A stretch of 64,000 nucleotides of DNA from positions 98,459,497 to 98,523,496 of the forward strand of contig OY757020.1 of NCBI GenBank assembly GCA_963580285.1. The letters are read 5' to 3'. The first letter of the stretch is position 1, and every line of letters starts with the position of its first letter. Origin of the DNA: Lucinisca nassula. Its lineage: Eukaryota; Mollusca; Bivalvia; Lucinida; Lucinidae. Below the pieces are notes generated by a model. That model saw nothing but the letters and a program-made list of their open reading frames with translations. It did not search any database and was not told the DNA's origin. Made by a program: the position numbers and the translations under genes. This document shows positions 1 through 12,342 of this stretch, piece by piece.

Positions 1-400
1 TAAGATGAAACCCGTGTGACTTTGTGCATTTTTCATATCTCCTTATTATAATAAGATGAAACCCGTATGACATTCTGCATTTTTCATATCTCCTTATTAT
101 AATAAGATGAAACCCGAGTGACATTGTGCATTTTTCATATCTCCTTATTATAATAAGATGAAACCTGTGTGACATTATGCATTTCATATCTCCTTATTAT
201 AATAAGATGAAACCCGAGTGACATTGTGCATTTTTCATATCTCCTTATTATAATAAGATGAAACCTGTGTGACATTGTGCATTTCATATATCCTTATTAT
301 AATAAGAAGAAACCCGTATGACATTGTGCATTTTTCATATCTCCTTATTATAATAAGATGAAACCCGTGTGACATAGTGCATTTTTCCTATCTCCTAAAG
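1..400. repeat. Tandem array, ~51-bp unit, about 8 copies
   Basis: The unit starts TAAGATGAAACC at 1, 52, 103, 154, 203, 254, 303 and 354, giving a period of 49-51 bp. Each unit holds GTGTGACATTGTGCATTTTT followed by CATATCTCCTTAT. The array is cut by the window start. Its sequence matches the outer end of the palindromic MITE family B (for example 41,446-41,500), and the last unit runs straight into a B copy. The array is therefore best read as an expansion of that MITE end. Confidence 0.9.
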
Positions 401-622
401 ATGAAAGTTTGTATGTGTGTGTGTTTTTTTTGTTCTTGTTTACACTTCAAACTTAGGCTATGAGTGCTCGTTAGGACGGCCTCAGTGAGACGGTTCTAAC
501 GAGTACCCACATCCTTTGTCTTGGAACAGACGGAAGACAAAATAACGATGCCCCCGTTAACCCAGTTTTCTCTATATAAAGTGGGGGTGTAGAGGGATGT
601 TCATTACACGGACTTGTCATCA
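360..622 (-). mobile_element. MITE family B, copy 1
   Basis: A non-coding repeat whose core is an imperfect palindrome (GTGCTCGTTAGGACGG to GTTCTAACGAGTACCCAC, about 465-512). It is flanked by the family-B outer parts: a GTGACATAGTGCATTT end on the left and a CTATATAAAGTGGGGG then CACGGACTTG end on the right. It is in the same orientation as the copy at 41,446-41,744 and opposite to those at 39,914 and 41,115. No coding capacity is visible. Confidence 0.75.
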
Positions 623-627
623 TAATT

Positions 628-907
628 TTTTACGCAAACACGCCTATACAAATACATTGCCACTTTTATCGCCGAAAAAATGAAAATTTTATGACGAAAA
701 ATTGTGATATTTTTCTTATTTCTGCTCAAAATATAGATTGTGGGCACTCGTTAGAACCGCCTCATCGAGGCGGTTCTAACGAGTACCCACAATCTATACT
801 TTAGAGCAGAAATAAGAAAAATAAGGTTTACCCCTGTAAACCCCAGTTTTACCATATAAAAGTGGGGTTCAAGGGGGTCAAACTTATATAGGCATGTTTC
901 CGAGATG
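628..907 (+). mobile_element. MITE family A, copy 1
   Basis: The ends are ACGCAAACACGCCTATAC and TATAGGCATGTTTCCGAGATG, an imperfect inverted repeat. The centre is a near-perfect palindrome (CTCGTTAGAACCGCCTCAT and its complement, about 746-793). TTCTTATTTCTGCTC arms lie on both sides of the core. A run TATAAAAGTGGGGTTCAAGG near the right end is shared by all A copies. Confidence 0.85.
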
Positions 908-1149
908 AACACTGATTCTTCCATAAAGTCATATTTTAAAGGTTTCAGTTATGCTCTCTTTCGTTTAATTGCGCCCAGTGTCCTCCCGTATGAGATCACC
1001 GTTAGAACTCTTCGAAAGTGGTCTTTAAGACCACTTTCGAAGAGTTTTAAATATGGCCTGAATATTGTAACTTTACTGCATAGGTGGAGACGTTCTATTC
1101 AGTTTAAAACTGGTTTACACTTAATCCACTGAACACGACAGCTCCTCCC

Positions 1150-1349
1150 GGGTAACCCTTACTTTACACAAACAGTGTGCATCCAGGTCAAATGGCTTCT
1201 GAAGACGCCATCCGATCAGAGACTACACTGTTTATCATACAGTTTGTGAATTAAATGAATACGTTTTATCAAGAAATTTGAATGGCGGATCTTCAAAAAT
1301 ATCTGTGGCTTAAGTAATTTATTCAGCGGGATAAGGGTTAAACATACTT
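1150..1349. mobile_element. TTAA-flanked MITE (piggyBac-like signature)
   Basis: The right end GATAAGGGTTAA mirrors a left end TAACCCTTAC. The interior carries a palindrome with CAAACAGTGTGCATCC and ACTACACTGTTTATC arms around GGCTTCTGAAGACGCC. A second member with the same terminal design is at 20,991-21,193. TTAA targets with CCC/GGG tips are the hallmark of piggyBac-type elements; no transposase is present. Confidence 0.6.
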
Positions 1350-2439
1350 CACAATATGACCCATGTGAATAATTTATTTAGAAGTCCCCCGTTCTGATTT
1401 ACTGACTGGCTATAGGCATGTGAAGTCTAAGGGGAATTGATTTAATCTTCAAGGGAGCTAATCCTATCTTTGTCTCCTTGTCAAAAGGGACACGACTCCT
1501 GAAGGAAATACTAAGCGCCTGATTCTGTCCTTTAAGAGCCGAGACAGAAACTTCACAAATAGCCAAATGAAAGCACTGTCTGTTTCTGAGCGAAGGTTGG
1601 TTTAAACAATATTTATTCATAGCATTTCGACAAGTCAATTCGAACAGTACATGTACAATTTACAATGACAGGATTTAAAAACAAGCGAAACGCTTATACT
1701 AATCATCTCCTGGGCGAAGGTTGGTAAAATGACCCTGAACGGGGACTCAGGTTTTCGTTTAGCCCGTCAATCATTTCCTGTATTGTAAGCAATCAGTCAC
1801 GTTAGACCCAGTTTTGAACAACTGGCCCTGACCGACTCGACTTGATCAGATTGTCGTTGACAAGCCGTTAAACTCCAAACCAAACAAATAAACAAAAAAT
1901 AAACAACAAACAAACAAAAAAAAAAAAAAACACTTTCAGTCTATAACATTACCTTTGAGTTGTTTGATTGACATTTGCAACACACGCCTGGTATTTAATC
2001 CTTAAAACGCTAATCATAACCATAGCGGATACAATTTTCATCTTTTTTTTTCTCGAGAAAGATTCATTATACAGTGAAATTCCGCTATTAATAAGATCAC
2101 CTAAAATTAAGATAACTTTTGTTTTTAGGCAAGGTAAAAGTTTAATTTGTAGGTTTGATGTGGTTCCCTGCCTTATAAGACGGTGAATCACACCAAATAA
2201 GGTCTTAAACTTAAATATCTCATCTCTAATATCACAGAAAAAAATACCATAAGAGGAGATGGCAAATCCCCGACCAAAAGCCAATATGGCTTTCAGATGA
2301 CTGTTCACAAATAGAAAGTGCACCAGAATTAAAACACACTTGTAAGCCCATAGTATATTTTGTATATGTAATGTTTATTGAGACTATCTTCGTCTAAAGA
2401 TACAAATGATCGCTTCTCAATATGATGAAGATCCAAGAT
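1350..2439. other. No gene recognised
   Basis: AT-rich non-coding sequence with an A tract at about 1,917-1,930. A fragment near 2,074-2,110 (CAGTGAAATTCCGC) resembles the tip of the MITE family D seen at 8,659. I see no convincing exon. Confidence 0.6.
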
Positions 2440-2550
2440 TTCCAATGCACAATGTACAGCTATACTGAGTTGTGGTTCTTGCTCATGATATGCCTTTTCA
2501 TCCTTGTATATACATGTACAATTGTGGCAAGTACCAGCAATATATCTCAA

Positions 2551-2553
<3 letters not shown>

Positions 2554-2627
<74 letters not shown>

Positions 2628-2697
2628 CGTGCGTACGTGCGTGTGTATGTGTGTGCGTGCGCGCGCGCGTGCGTGCGTGCGTGTGTGTGTGTGTGTG
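2554..2697. repeat. GT/CA microsatellite (SINE tail)
   Basis: An uninterrupted GT run is followed by a GTGC/GCGC-rich part. It gives long spurious Val-Cys and Thr-His reading frames that are not genes. It forms the 3' tail of the minus-strand SINE. Confidence 0.95.
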
Positions 2698-3019
2698 AAT
2701 TCGGGTTTAACGTCGCCTGCAACAATTTTTCAGTCATATCACGACGGTGTCTGGTTGCGACAGGGAGCTCAATGCTCACTTTTATAGTGCTGCCTCACTG
2801 CAGTATCATGTCACAGACATATTACATGATACCACACCCAGTCACATTATCCTGACACTGGGTCGACCAGTCCTAGCTCCACCCCGTAAATCTGAGTGCC
2901 AAGCGAGGAGCAGCTAGTACCAGTATTAACGACTTTGGTATGTCGCGGCCCGGGATCGAACCCGAGACCTCCCGTTCCCCGGAGCGGACACTCTACCAAC
3001 TGAACTATCGGGGCCGGTT
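2554..3019 (-). mobile_element. tRNA-derived SINE with (CA)n tail
   Basis: On the minus strand the head at about 2,942-3,016 is tRNA-like, with an A box TAGTTCAGTTGGTAGAG and a B box GGTTCGATCCC. Its acceptor halves do not pair well, so it is a SINE head rather than a tRNA gene. The body runs left and ends in a (CA)n tail, seen as GT on the plus strand at 2,554-2,697. An 11-bp target duplication TATCTCAAAGG flanks it at 2,543-2,553 and 3,020-3,030. Confidence 0.9.
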
Positions 3020-4691
3020 TATCTCAAAGGTATTGGCGTTATAGCCATCACAAGATTATACTGTCAGGGGAGATAACTCTTAAACCAACGCACTCAGAAT
3101 TGTGGTTCTTGTGCATGACACGCCTGCGTAACCTCATGTATACCTGTACCAAGTACCATCAATATGTTTCAAAGGGTATTCGAGATATGGTGATCACAAG
3201 GTGGTCGTACTGTTATATTGAAAGAGGAGATACCTCAAATACCACAACACCAAGGGTTTTGATTCTTGCACATGACATGCCTTCTATACCTTGCATTCAA
3301 TTGTGCCAAGTTCCTTCAATATATCTCAGAGGGTATTGGAGTTTGATCACAAGGTGCTCATACGATTATATTGGAAGGAGAGATACCCCAAATAGTCTAG
3401 CACCCAGAGTTGTAGTTCTTAGGCATGACACGCGGTCTCCACCTTGTCCACAATTGTGCCAAGTACCAGCAATATATCTCAAAGGGTATTTGAGTTATGG
3501 CCATTACAAGGTTATATTGTCAGGGGAGATAATTTAAAACCCAGGGCACCCAGACTCGTGGTTCTTGCACAGGACACGCCTGCTTAACGTCATGTACACC
3601 TGTACCAATTACCATCAATATATCTCAAAGAGTAATGGAGATATCCCCATCACAAGGTAGTGATTCTATTTTATTGGAAGGGAAGATAACTAAAAACCTA
3701 TGACATCCAGAGTTGTGGTTCTTGTGCATGACACGCCGTCTAAGTCTTGTGAACAACTGTGCCAGGTACCATCACTATATCTCAAAGGCCATTGGAGTTA
3801 TGGCCATCACAAGATAGTCACTCTATTTTATTGAAAGGGGATGTAACTCAAAAGCAATGACAGCCAGAGTTGTGGTTCTTGCGCATGACACGCCGTCTCA
3901 GCCTTGATAACAATTGTGCCAGGTACCATCAACATATCTAAAAGGGTACTGGGTTTATGGCCATCATAAGATAGGCATTCTATTTTATTTAAAGGGGAGA
4001 TAGCTCAAAAAGTATGGCAGCCAGAGTTCTGGTTCTTGCGCATGACACGCCGTCCCAGCCTTGTGAACAATTGTGCCACGATCCATCACTGAATCTTAAA
4101 GGGTATTGGAGTTATGGCCATCACAAGGTTGCATTTACAGACGGACGGACGGGCAGACGTACGGACGCCAGGCTGATCGCTATATCCCCCGAACCTATTC
4201 GGTCGAGGGATAAAAAATGATAGCCTTGGCAGAAGGATGGTTGGCTATGATCGAAGGTAGGGTATGGGAATTTTTCCGCTTCTGCTCCGGCATTTTGCTT
4301 TCTAATGCCAGGGGGTAGCAACTATTTTTTTCTCTTATTTGCATGACTTGGCAACTAGATTTCATTGTGATTTCCAATTGATCTTTAACCTGATACTAAA
4401 CGTGAGATACTGTTCATCTGATGATGACGGTAAATTCTTCAAAATGTCTACACTTTACAATTTAAAGCAAAATTTAGCTCGCTGGCCGTTACGGACAAAC
4501 TTGGATCAAAGAGACAACGTGACCATTCATTCATAAATATTTGAAGGGCGCTGTAAGCGTTCTTAAGCATACAAGATTTTTTGCTTCAATCAATCGGATT
4601 CCTTCACACGCAGTTATATCATAATTAAGATACAGAATAATTGGGTCATACTCATTATCAAAATTAGATTCATTCCGTATATGTAGCGTGT

Positions 4692-5930
4692 CAACAACTT
4701 AAACATTTTTAATGGGTGATATTATTGAGACCACAATCCTTCAGCACAGGCTTTTTTCTTCATGCATTTATCATTTTCCTAAATAATGTGATCTCATCCC
4801 TACATAAAGATGTTATCACATTCCTTCAACCCAGGCTTTAACTAACTGTTGGTCTTCTTTGGCTCCAGCGCTTCAGTGATTTCTTGTTGTTGAGTCCTCA
4901 CCGTTGTTTTATCTCTGTGGTTGTTTGATTTTTGTGTGCACGAACTTGTTGCACTGGTGAGTTAGGAGGCCTTCATGCGGACTGAACAAATTATTTGTCT
5001 AAATCGCGACGGAAGTAAGGGCGAGAATTGTGACCACGTAAAATCGATTTAACCTACCCCACCCCAGTGGAATTTCAATAACCGTTCCAAGGCGGTTCTT
5101 CTGTCGCGGTTTACTTTTATTATGGTATGTCTTTGAGTGTGTGTATCGCTTATATCATTTTGTTTTCGATAGCAAGTTGGCCATTTTGTGTGAAAGTGGC
5201 TGTCCTGTTTGCTTTCTGCTGTTTATGTTTCCATTAGGGTTTAGTTGTATCATGTTTGTTTTTCTTTCCTTTTGGTGTCTCTGATGGGAGCTGTGGGTTA
5301 ATTGTATTGATTCCTGATCATTGCCTTCAGTTCTATTTTAGTATGTAATTTTGGGTGAGACCACATTTTCTTCTCTATATATCTTTCCAAAATAATGTGG
5401 TCTCATCCTCATATAGAGATAAGACCACATTCCTTCAGCCCAGACTTTTAGCATGTTATTTAAGGTGAGACCACATTTTCTTCTCTATATAGGAATGAAA
5501 CCACATTTTTTAGATTTGCCACGAATTTATCATTTTTCTAAATAATGTTGTCTCATTCCTATATAAAGAGGTTACCACATTCCTTCAGCACAGGCTTTTA
5601 GTATGTTATTGAGACCACATGTTCTTATCTATATAGGAGTGAGACCACATTTTTTAGCATCAATGTGAATTTATCATATTCCAAAATAATGTGGTCTCAT
5701 CCCCATATATAGATATGATACCACATTCCTTCAGCCCAGGCAGAGAAGAAAATGGGGTCTCACTCTAAATAACGTAATAAAAGCCTGGGCTGAAGGAATG
5801 TGGTAACATCTTTATATAGGGATGAGACCACATTATTTAGGTAAATGATAAATTTATGAAGAAAAAAGCCTGGGCTGAAGGATTGTGCTCTCAATAATTT
5901 GGTCACCCATTAAAAATGCTTAAGTTGATC
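4692..5930. mobile_element. Foldback element, ~160-bp terminal inverted repeats
   Basis: The left arm 4,692-4,850 and right arm 5,772-5,930 are near-complementary. Shared blocks include CATTTTTAATGGGTGA, CAATCCTTCAGC and CTCATCCCTA followed by TAAAGATGTT. The inner part (5,355-5,760) repeats the AATAATGTGGTCTCATCC / GAGACCACATT motif in both orientations. The middle 4,870-5,350 is single-copy here and non-coding. Confidence 0.85.
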
Positions 5931-6071
5931 CCAAGGCATGGGTCCATATTAGAGAGCATTGCCGGATTAAATCATATGTGGTGATATTTTAACACACTCA
6001 AAACATGCTGCTATTTTGTAACTGTTACGTTTTCAGAATCGTTTTCAGTATCCAAATACCCCCAATGGAGC

Positions 6072-8600
6072 CTCTTTTTAGCTCACCAGAGCCGAAGGTT
6101 CCGGGGGAGCTTATAGGATAGGCAGTTGTCCGTCGTCGTCTGCGTCTGTGTCTGCGTCTGCGTCAACACTTTCAAACGACATCTCCTCTGAAGCCACTGG
6201 GCCGATTGGGCCCAAATTTTATCTGTAGCATTCTTGGGCTGGGGGATTGAAAGTTTGTATTTTTTATGAAAATCGGCTCATTAGATTGGTTGCTATGGCA
6301 ACTTAGAGTTTCCATAGACTTATAATTGGGAAAATTGAAAAATGGTATTTACTGCCAAGCCTCTGCAGATATTTTGACAAAACTTTCAAAGAAATGTTCC
6401 TTAGGCAATCTTATCTGCCATATGATTTTAGGCCTACTGCTAATTTTTATTGGTTGCCATGGAAACCAAAATGAAAAAAAAAAAAAAAAAAAAAAAATAG
6501 AAAAAAAATTACTTAAAAATCATCTCCTCAGAAATCATATGCTCTAGGAGGCATAGACTTTATGAAATTATTCACCATATTTGCCTTTACAGGTTTTGTG
6601 TTTTTTTATGAAATTTGGCCTTTGAGTTTTGTTGCTATGGCAACTTAGAGTTTCCATTGACTTATAATGGGGAAAACTGAAACATGGCATTTACGGCCCA
6701 GTCCTTGTAGATATTTTGACAAAACTTACATAGAAATGTTCCTTGAGTAAACTTCTCTTAGCCCTATGCTTTTTTGCCAACCTGGGGGTCCCCTATGTTT
6801 TGGCGGGGCCATGCCCCGCCCCCTCCACTTCATAAAATGCCTTATATCTCAGAAACCTAACAGATCCCCACCCCTAAACCATATATATTCTTGTTCCTTA
6901 TGATAAGATGCATTAAGTGACACCAACCTGGAGGTCCCCCGGGATATGTCGGGGACATGCCCCGATCCCTCCACTTCATAAAAGGCCATTTATCTCAGAT
7001 ACCATTCAGATCCCCACCCCTAAACCATATATATTCTTGTTCCTTATGATAAGACACATTAAGTGACACAAACCTATGGTTCCCCCGGGATGTGCCGGGG
7101 ACATGCCCCACCCTCTCCACTTCACTAAATGCCATTTATCTCAGAAACCATCGAGATCCCAACCCATAAACCATATATATTCTCATTCCTAATGATAAGT
7201 CGCATTCAGTGACACCAACTTGGGGGTCCCCCGGGATGTGCCGGGACCATGCCCAACCCCCTCCACTTCATAAAAGGCCAAATATTCCATAAACCTTACA
7301 GATCCCCACCCCTAAACCATATATATTCTTGTTCCTTATGATAATACTGATTCAGTGACACCAACCTTGGGGTCACCCAGGGCACACCCGGGCCATGCTC
7401 TACCCCTTGACTTCACAAAAGACCATATATCTGAGAAACTGTTCAGAGCCGCAACCCTGAACCATATATATTCTTGTTCCTTGTGATATAAGACGCAATC
7501 AGTGACACCAGCATGGGGGTCCCCCGGGATGCCACGGGCCATGCCACACCCCTTTACTTCATTAAAATCTATATATCTCAGAAACTGTTCAGATCCCCAC
7601 CCTTTAACCATATATATTCTTGTTCCTTATAATAAGACTCCACTTCATAATAGGCCATATACCGGTATCTCATAAACCATTCAATTCCCCATCCTATAAT
7701 CACACATATTCTTGTTCATTGTTAATAGACACATTCAGCCATCCCCGTCTTGGGGGTTCCACAGGGGCCATTTCTCATCCTGCCACTCATAAAAGGGCCT
7801 CATATCTCAGAAACCATTCAGACCCCCACCGTTTAACCATATATACTCTTGGTTCTCATGATAAGATATTCAGTGACAACAATCTTGGGCTTTTCTGGGA
7901 TCTGCCATGCCCGAATGCCTCCATTGCTTAAGAGGCCTTGCATCTCAGGAACCATACATATCCCCACTGCTAAACCATATATGTCTCTGTTTCTTTTGAT
8001 AAGATGCATTTATTGACACCAACCAGTGCTCCATTTGGGTCCATGTCCCACCCTCTTTACTTTATAAAACACCTAATATTTAGATACAGTCCACATGGGT
8101 GCTCATTTGGGTATGGGGTTTGTTTGGGAGACTTTATAATTGGTATATTAAAATCATATCATGTTATCATACATGTCTGCTATTGGGCAGTGTCCACCTG
8201 AACTCTAGTTTATGAAATTTAGCTCTTTGGTTTGTTTGCTATGCCAAGTTAAGAGTTTCCAATGACTTATAATGGGGAAAATTGAAAAATGACATTAATG
8301 TCTTTCAAGATATTTTGCCACACTTTCATAGAAATGTTCCTTTAATAATGTTCCTTTTGGCCTATTTGTTGCCACAGATGGGAAATTGTCAATTTTCATC
8401 TGTTGTCAGGCAACAACACATTCAAGCGTCATCAGAATCTGAAGCCATTTGGCTGATTGGGCCCAAATTTTATCTGTAGCATCCTTGGGCACAGGGCTTC
8501 CATGGTTAATTAAAATACATTGCTACCAGTGGACAGTGCCCCCCTGAGCTCTGGTAAGCATTGTGGCCCATGGGCCGCTTGTTTGTTGTTGTCATCCTCG
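6072..8600. repeat. Composite dispersed repeat
   Basis: It starts AGCTCACCAGAGCCGAAGG and includes a CGTCTGCGTCTGTG stretch. The module GGGCCCAAATTTTATCTGTAGCAT occurs near 6,207 and 8,458. The module GAGTTTCCATAGACTTATAA and close variants occur near 6,306, 6,648 and 8,247. Much of the interior (6,776-8,040) is a separate tandem array. No coding sequence is recognised. Confidence 0.7.
6776..8040 (+). repeat. Tandem repeat, ~145-bp unit, about 8-9 copies
   Basis: The marker CCAACCTGGGGGTCCCC, or variants of it, recurs near 6,778, 6,923, 7,068, 7,214, 7,360, 7,507, 7,744, 7,877 and 8,019. Each unit also has CCTCCACTTCATAAAA and AACCATATATATTCTTG. Units decay towards the right end. Confidence 0.88.
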
Positions 8601-8658
8601 TGATTACCATTGGTTATTTTCTTAAAAGTTAAGATGCAAGATCTTCTATCTTCATATA

Positions 8659-8853
8659 CAGTAAAATACCTATGTTAAGACCATCTTTGGGACTGTTCAA
8701 AAGACCACTTTTGAACAGTCCCAAAAGTGGTCTCTTATGAGGAGACACTAGGGGAAGAAGACACAAAGAAAGAATAACTGAAACCTTCCCAATAAGCTTT
8801 TAAAAGCAAATTTAGTCTTTAATTTAGGTGGTCTTAATAGCGGAATTTTACTG
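8659..8853. mobile_element. MITE family D, full copy
   Basis: The tips are CAGTAAAATACCTATG and TAGCGGAATTTTACTG. An internal palindrome GGGACTGTTCAAAAG...CTTTTGAACAGTCCC follows the left tip. Partial copies are at 20,498, 38,195 and 48,096. Non-coding. Confidence 0.75.
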
Positions 8854-8947
8854 CACTGTCACAGGCCCTCACGGACATTCTTGACAGGTGTGCGCCGTCA
8901 GTGCTGAAAAAGTATGAGTAATGGGATAAAGTACAAGACGAGATAGT

Positions 8948-9107
8948 AAGGTGAGAATATAAGAATCTTATATGTGTGTGAGGGGTGGATGGAAAAATCC
9001 GTCCCGAGGGTCACTGTCCGGCATCACGAGGCTTGCCGAGTGATGCCGGACAGTGATCCCGAGGGACGGATTTTTCTATCCACCCCTCACACCAATATAG
9101 GATTCTT
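8948..9107. repeat. Long palindrome, MITE family E core
   Basis: Inverted arms of about 75 bp (GTGAGGGGTGGATGGAAAAA on the left, TTTTTCTATCCACCCCTCAC on the right) surround GGCTTGCCGAGTGATGCC. A related palindrome is at 39,320-39,446. The flanks out to about 8,890 and 9,365 probably belong to the same element. Confidence 0.75.
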
Positions 9108-11739
9108 TTTCTTGCATACCTTCCATTTCTATTGCGAATTTTTAATGTTGCTGTCACTTCGGTTACAGACGTCCGCCATTTTGTGATAACACAACAGGAA
9201 TGTTTAGTGACGTCACGCATGACGACGCCGCGCATGCGGTTGTAATCAACCAGTGCATTTATCAAACACGCGATTATATTCGATTTGGGGTCGGAACACC
9301 AGGGTAAGAACATAAATTTCTATCCCAGGGTAAAATCACGGATTTCCTTGTCTGGTGTGCAAGAAAAGATTAGTAGAGGGGGTTAAAAACAATTTAAAAC
9401 ACCATGTTTGGAATTAAGGCCTAGACATGCGCCGCTTACCAACTGCTTCATTGAACGCGCCAGCATTCAGCCGACTCAGGGAGAGCATTCCACTGGACTA
9501 GTGCCAGAGGTAAAAAGGAATACTTATAAAAGTTCTTTGGTGCCTGGACTTGGCGGTAAGCCATAGAGTGGCAATAACTGGACACACGGGTATTGTGCTA
9601 GATGTATACTGGCATAGGAATTGCCACAAGTTAATGAACTATACGGTAGAACAAGCAGAGACACGTATCAGCACGTCCCTGTTCTTGGGATCCTCAACCA
9701 AGTATATCAAGCATGGCTGTTACGCTTGACCTTGTGTCATAATCACTGGTGGTCCAGCGAACAGCACTCCTTGGGATTTTTTTCTAACTGGAGCTTCTTG
9801 GTTTGTGTAAAGGGGTCCCATACAGCGACCACATACTCCAGTTCGGGCCGTACCAGAGTATTGTAGGCAGTCTCTCTCACCCTTGGTAGTTTGATTTTGA
9901 TGTTCCTTCTAAGGAATCCAAGGGTCTTGTTTTGCATTTGCGGTAACCCTGTCTATGTGGGAGTTCCAGGACAGGCCACCGGATATGTCCACTCCCAAGT
10001 ACCTTGCACTGGTGACCACCTCCAGGACCTGCCCATGCATGTGATGCAGGACGTTTATTGGTCTCCTGGAAGCACTATCTAGCATTTCGAGGGGTTGAAC
10101 TCCATGTCCCACCTGGACTCCCACGCAGACAGGGTATTTAGATCGTTTTGTAGCATGTGGCCACTATCCGCTTCTTCTATGGTGAAGTCGACCGTGTCGT
10201 TGGCAAACAGACGGACCTGTGATGCTAACTGTTCAGATAAGTCATTTATATAGACAAGGAACAGGATCGGGCCCCGTACAGAGCCTTGAGACACTCCTGA
10301 CGTAACTGACCCCGAACCTGATTCCTCACCCTCAAGGATTACCGACTGCGACCGATTATCTAAGACGCAGTGCTTTCCCCTCTTATTCGTACTGGTGGGG
10401 TTTTCAAAGGAGCTTCGAGTGATTCAAGTTTATCAAGGGCCTTGTAAAAATCTGGCAATATCAAGTCAGTTTGTTTTGCTGCACACGCATTCCGGGCAAG
10501 GTCCTCTACGAGCATGGCCAGCTGAGTTTCACATGACCGTTTTTCCTTGTAACCGTGTTTAGGTCGCACAGTAGGCCATGTGTATTCATGTGCTTAACCA
10601 AGTGAGAAGCCATAATATGCTCAAGGACCTTGCACAGTATGCATGTGAGAGAGATCTGTCTGTAGTAAGCAGCCGATGATTTGTCCCCGTTCTTAAATAT
10701 TGGTGTCACCAATCTGTCACCAATCTGCAGGGAGCTTACCGATCTGAAGAGATCGCTCAAATATTATTTGTAGTATTGGAGCTATCTCTTCCCATAGTTC
10801 CCACAGGAGGAGGGTTTAAGTTTATCTGGACCGGCAGCCTTTCCAGGTATGAGATTTGCTAGAAGCTTCAGGGTGCCCTCACCTGATATACGAAACTCAT
10901 CCATTGGAGGATTTGAGCTCAGGGTATCAGGGGGTAGTTTAATCGACCCGTCATCAGCCATGTCCTGGAGCTTCAGTTTGCAAGGTCTAGACAGTGAAAG
11001 GGGTTCTTTTGTAGTGAATCCTCAAGGCAATACCAGCTTGGCTTCTCCCCACTTAAAAAAGAAAATGATCCAATTGCCGACACGAACCAAAAAGCCGACC
11101 TTCATAATACGCAGTTTCAATGGGGAGGAGCCAAGCTGGTCTTGCCTTGAGGATTCAAAAAAGGAGAATAACTTTTTGCTGTCACAGGTTGATGATTCTT
11201 CATTTATGCCAAGAAGACCTTCTAGGTGGGTGAGGTATGATGTTTTGAATTTGCTTTTAATGGCTTTTCGGATGTTAATAAAATGAGTTCGTTTACCTTG
11301 GTCACCAGTTTTCTTAAAGGTGCGGTAGGAGTGACCACGCTTTCGGATCATGCGGCCGATTTCTTTGGGGATCCATGGCAGGGGTGCTATTCCACGGATC
11401 TGCTTTGTGGGTATTTATTTGGATGCGAATTTCTCTAATGCTTCACTGAATTCATCCCACAAAGTGTCTACAGATTTGCCAGTATGTTCAGCTTTAAATT
11501 GTTTGTAAAGTCTCTCATCGCGGACTTAAGCTTTTGCCAGCCACATTTTTGAAATAGCTGGACTTTAGGGGGATTCTGTTTCTGAACGGTCGGTTTTATT
11601 GAACCTTTGGCAGTGACCATGTCGCGGTCACTTAGGCCAGCATGGCATTTTACTCCCTTAACGAGGATGGGATTTGTTGTCAAAAATAAATCTAGAATGT
11701 TGTTGTGGCGTATAGGTTCGGAAACCATCTGTAGGAAAT

Positions 11740-11951
11740 TAACCCATTTAGTACCAGAAACCCCAAAACGGGTACCCTGGCAAACAGTGCAGGCTCAGAT
11801 CAGACGCCGATCAGGGCCTCCACTGTTTGCTAAAAGTTTAGCCATTTTCCTAAACAATTTTGAAGAAAACACAACATGACACCCCTAAATTTTGTAATTG
11901 ACTCCTACTTTATATGAGGAGGAAGATTCCATTTGGTACAAAAAGGGTTTA
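11740..11951 (+). mobile_element. TTAA MITE inserted in the CR1-like LINE, copy 1
   Basis: The element runs from TTAACCCATTTAGTACC to GGTACAAAAAGGGTTTA. The tips and TTAA target fit piggyBac-type non-autonomous elements. It contains the CAAACAGTGCAGG / CCACTGTTTG palindrome also found in other elements in this window. It interrupts the endonuclease part of the LINE and is in opposite orientation to the copy 160 bp downstream. Confidence 0.85.
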
Positions 11952-12114
11952 AATATTCTACAAGGTATTGAAACATATCGTAGGCTTGGTTTGGAGTACA
12001 ATCCAGTTTTATCAATGGCTGATTATCCGGCCCTGTGAGTTTGGGAAGATCGACGTGGCCAAGAAGCCATATGTTGCCCCTCGCATACTTCCGTAGGTCC
12101 TCTAAAATCCTTCC

Positions 12115-12342
12115 TTAACCCTTTTTGTACCAAATGGAATCTTCCTCCTTATATATAGCATGAGTCCATTTCAAAATTTAGGGGTGTCAGGTTGTGTTTT
12201 CTTCAAAAATGATTTGGAAATGGCTGAACATCAAGCAAAGAGAGGAGGCCGTGATCAGACGCCGCGTTCTGCGGCGTCAGATCTAGGCCTGCACTGTTTG
12301 CCAGGATACCCGTTTTGGGGTTTCTGGTACTAAATGGGTTAA
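12115..12342 (-). mobile_element. TTAA MITE inserted in the CR1-like LINE, copy 2
   Basis: The element runs from TTAACCCTTTTTGTACC to GGTACTAAATGGGTTAA with perfect TTAA at both ends. It is the reverse-orientation sister of 11,740-11,951, and its internal palindrome is better preserved (GACGCCGCGTTCTGCGGCGTC). The third family member is at 37,950-38,177. Confidence 0.88.

Larger units (their letters stand above)
2440..4215 (+). repeat. Degenerate tandem repeat, ~155-bp unit, about 8 copies
   Basis: The marker GTTGTGGTTCTTG recurs near 2,468, 3,100, 3,256, 3,409, 3,556, 3,712, 3,869 and 4,025. Each unit has a CATGACACGCC segment and an ATATCTCAAAGG segment. The array ends in a GACGGACGG-rich stretch at 4,137-4,170. 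The first unit is separated from the rest by a SINE inserted at 2,554-3,019. Confidence 0.85.

Noticed and set aside
2422..2855. Val-Cys and Thr-His rich proteins
   Set aside because: Translations of a GT/CA microsatellite forming a SINE tail.
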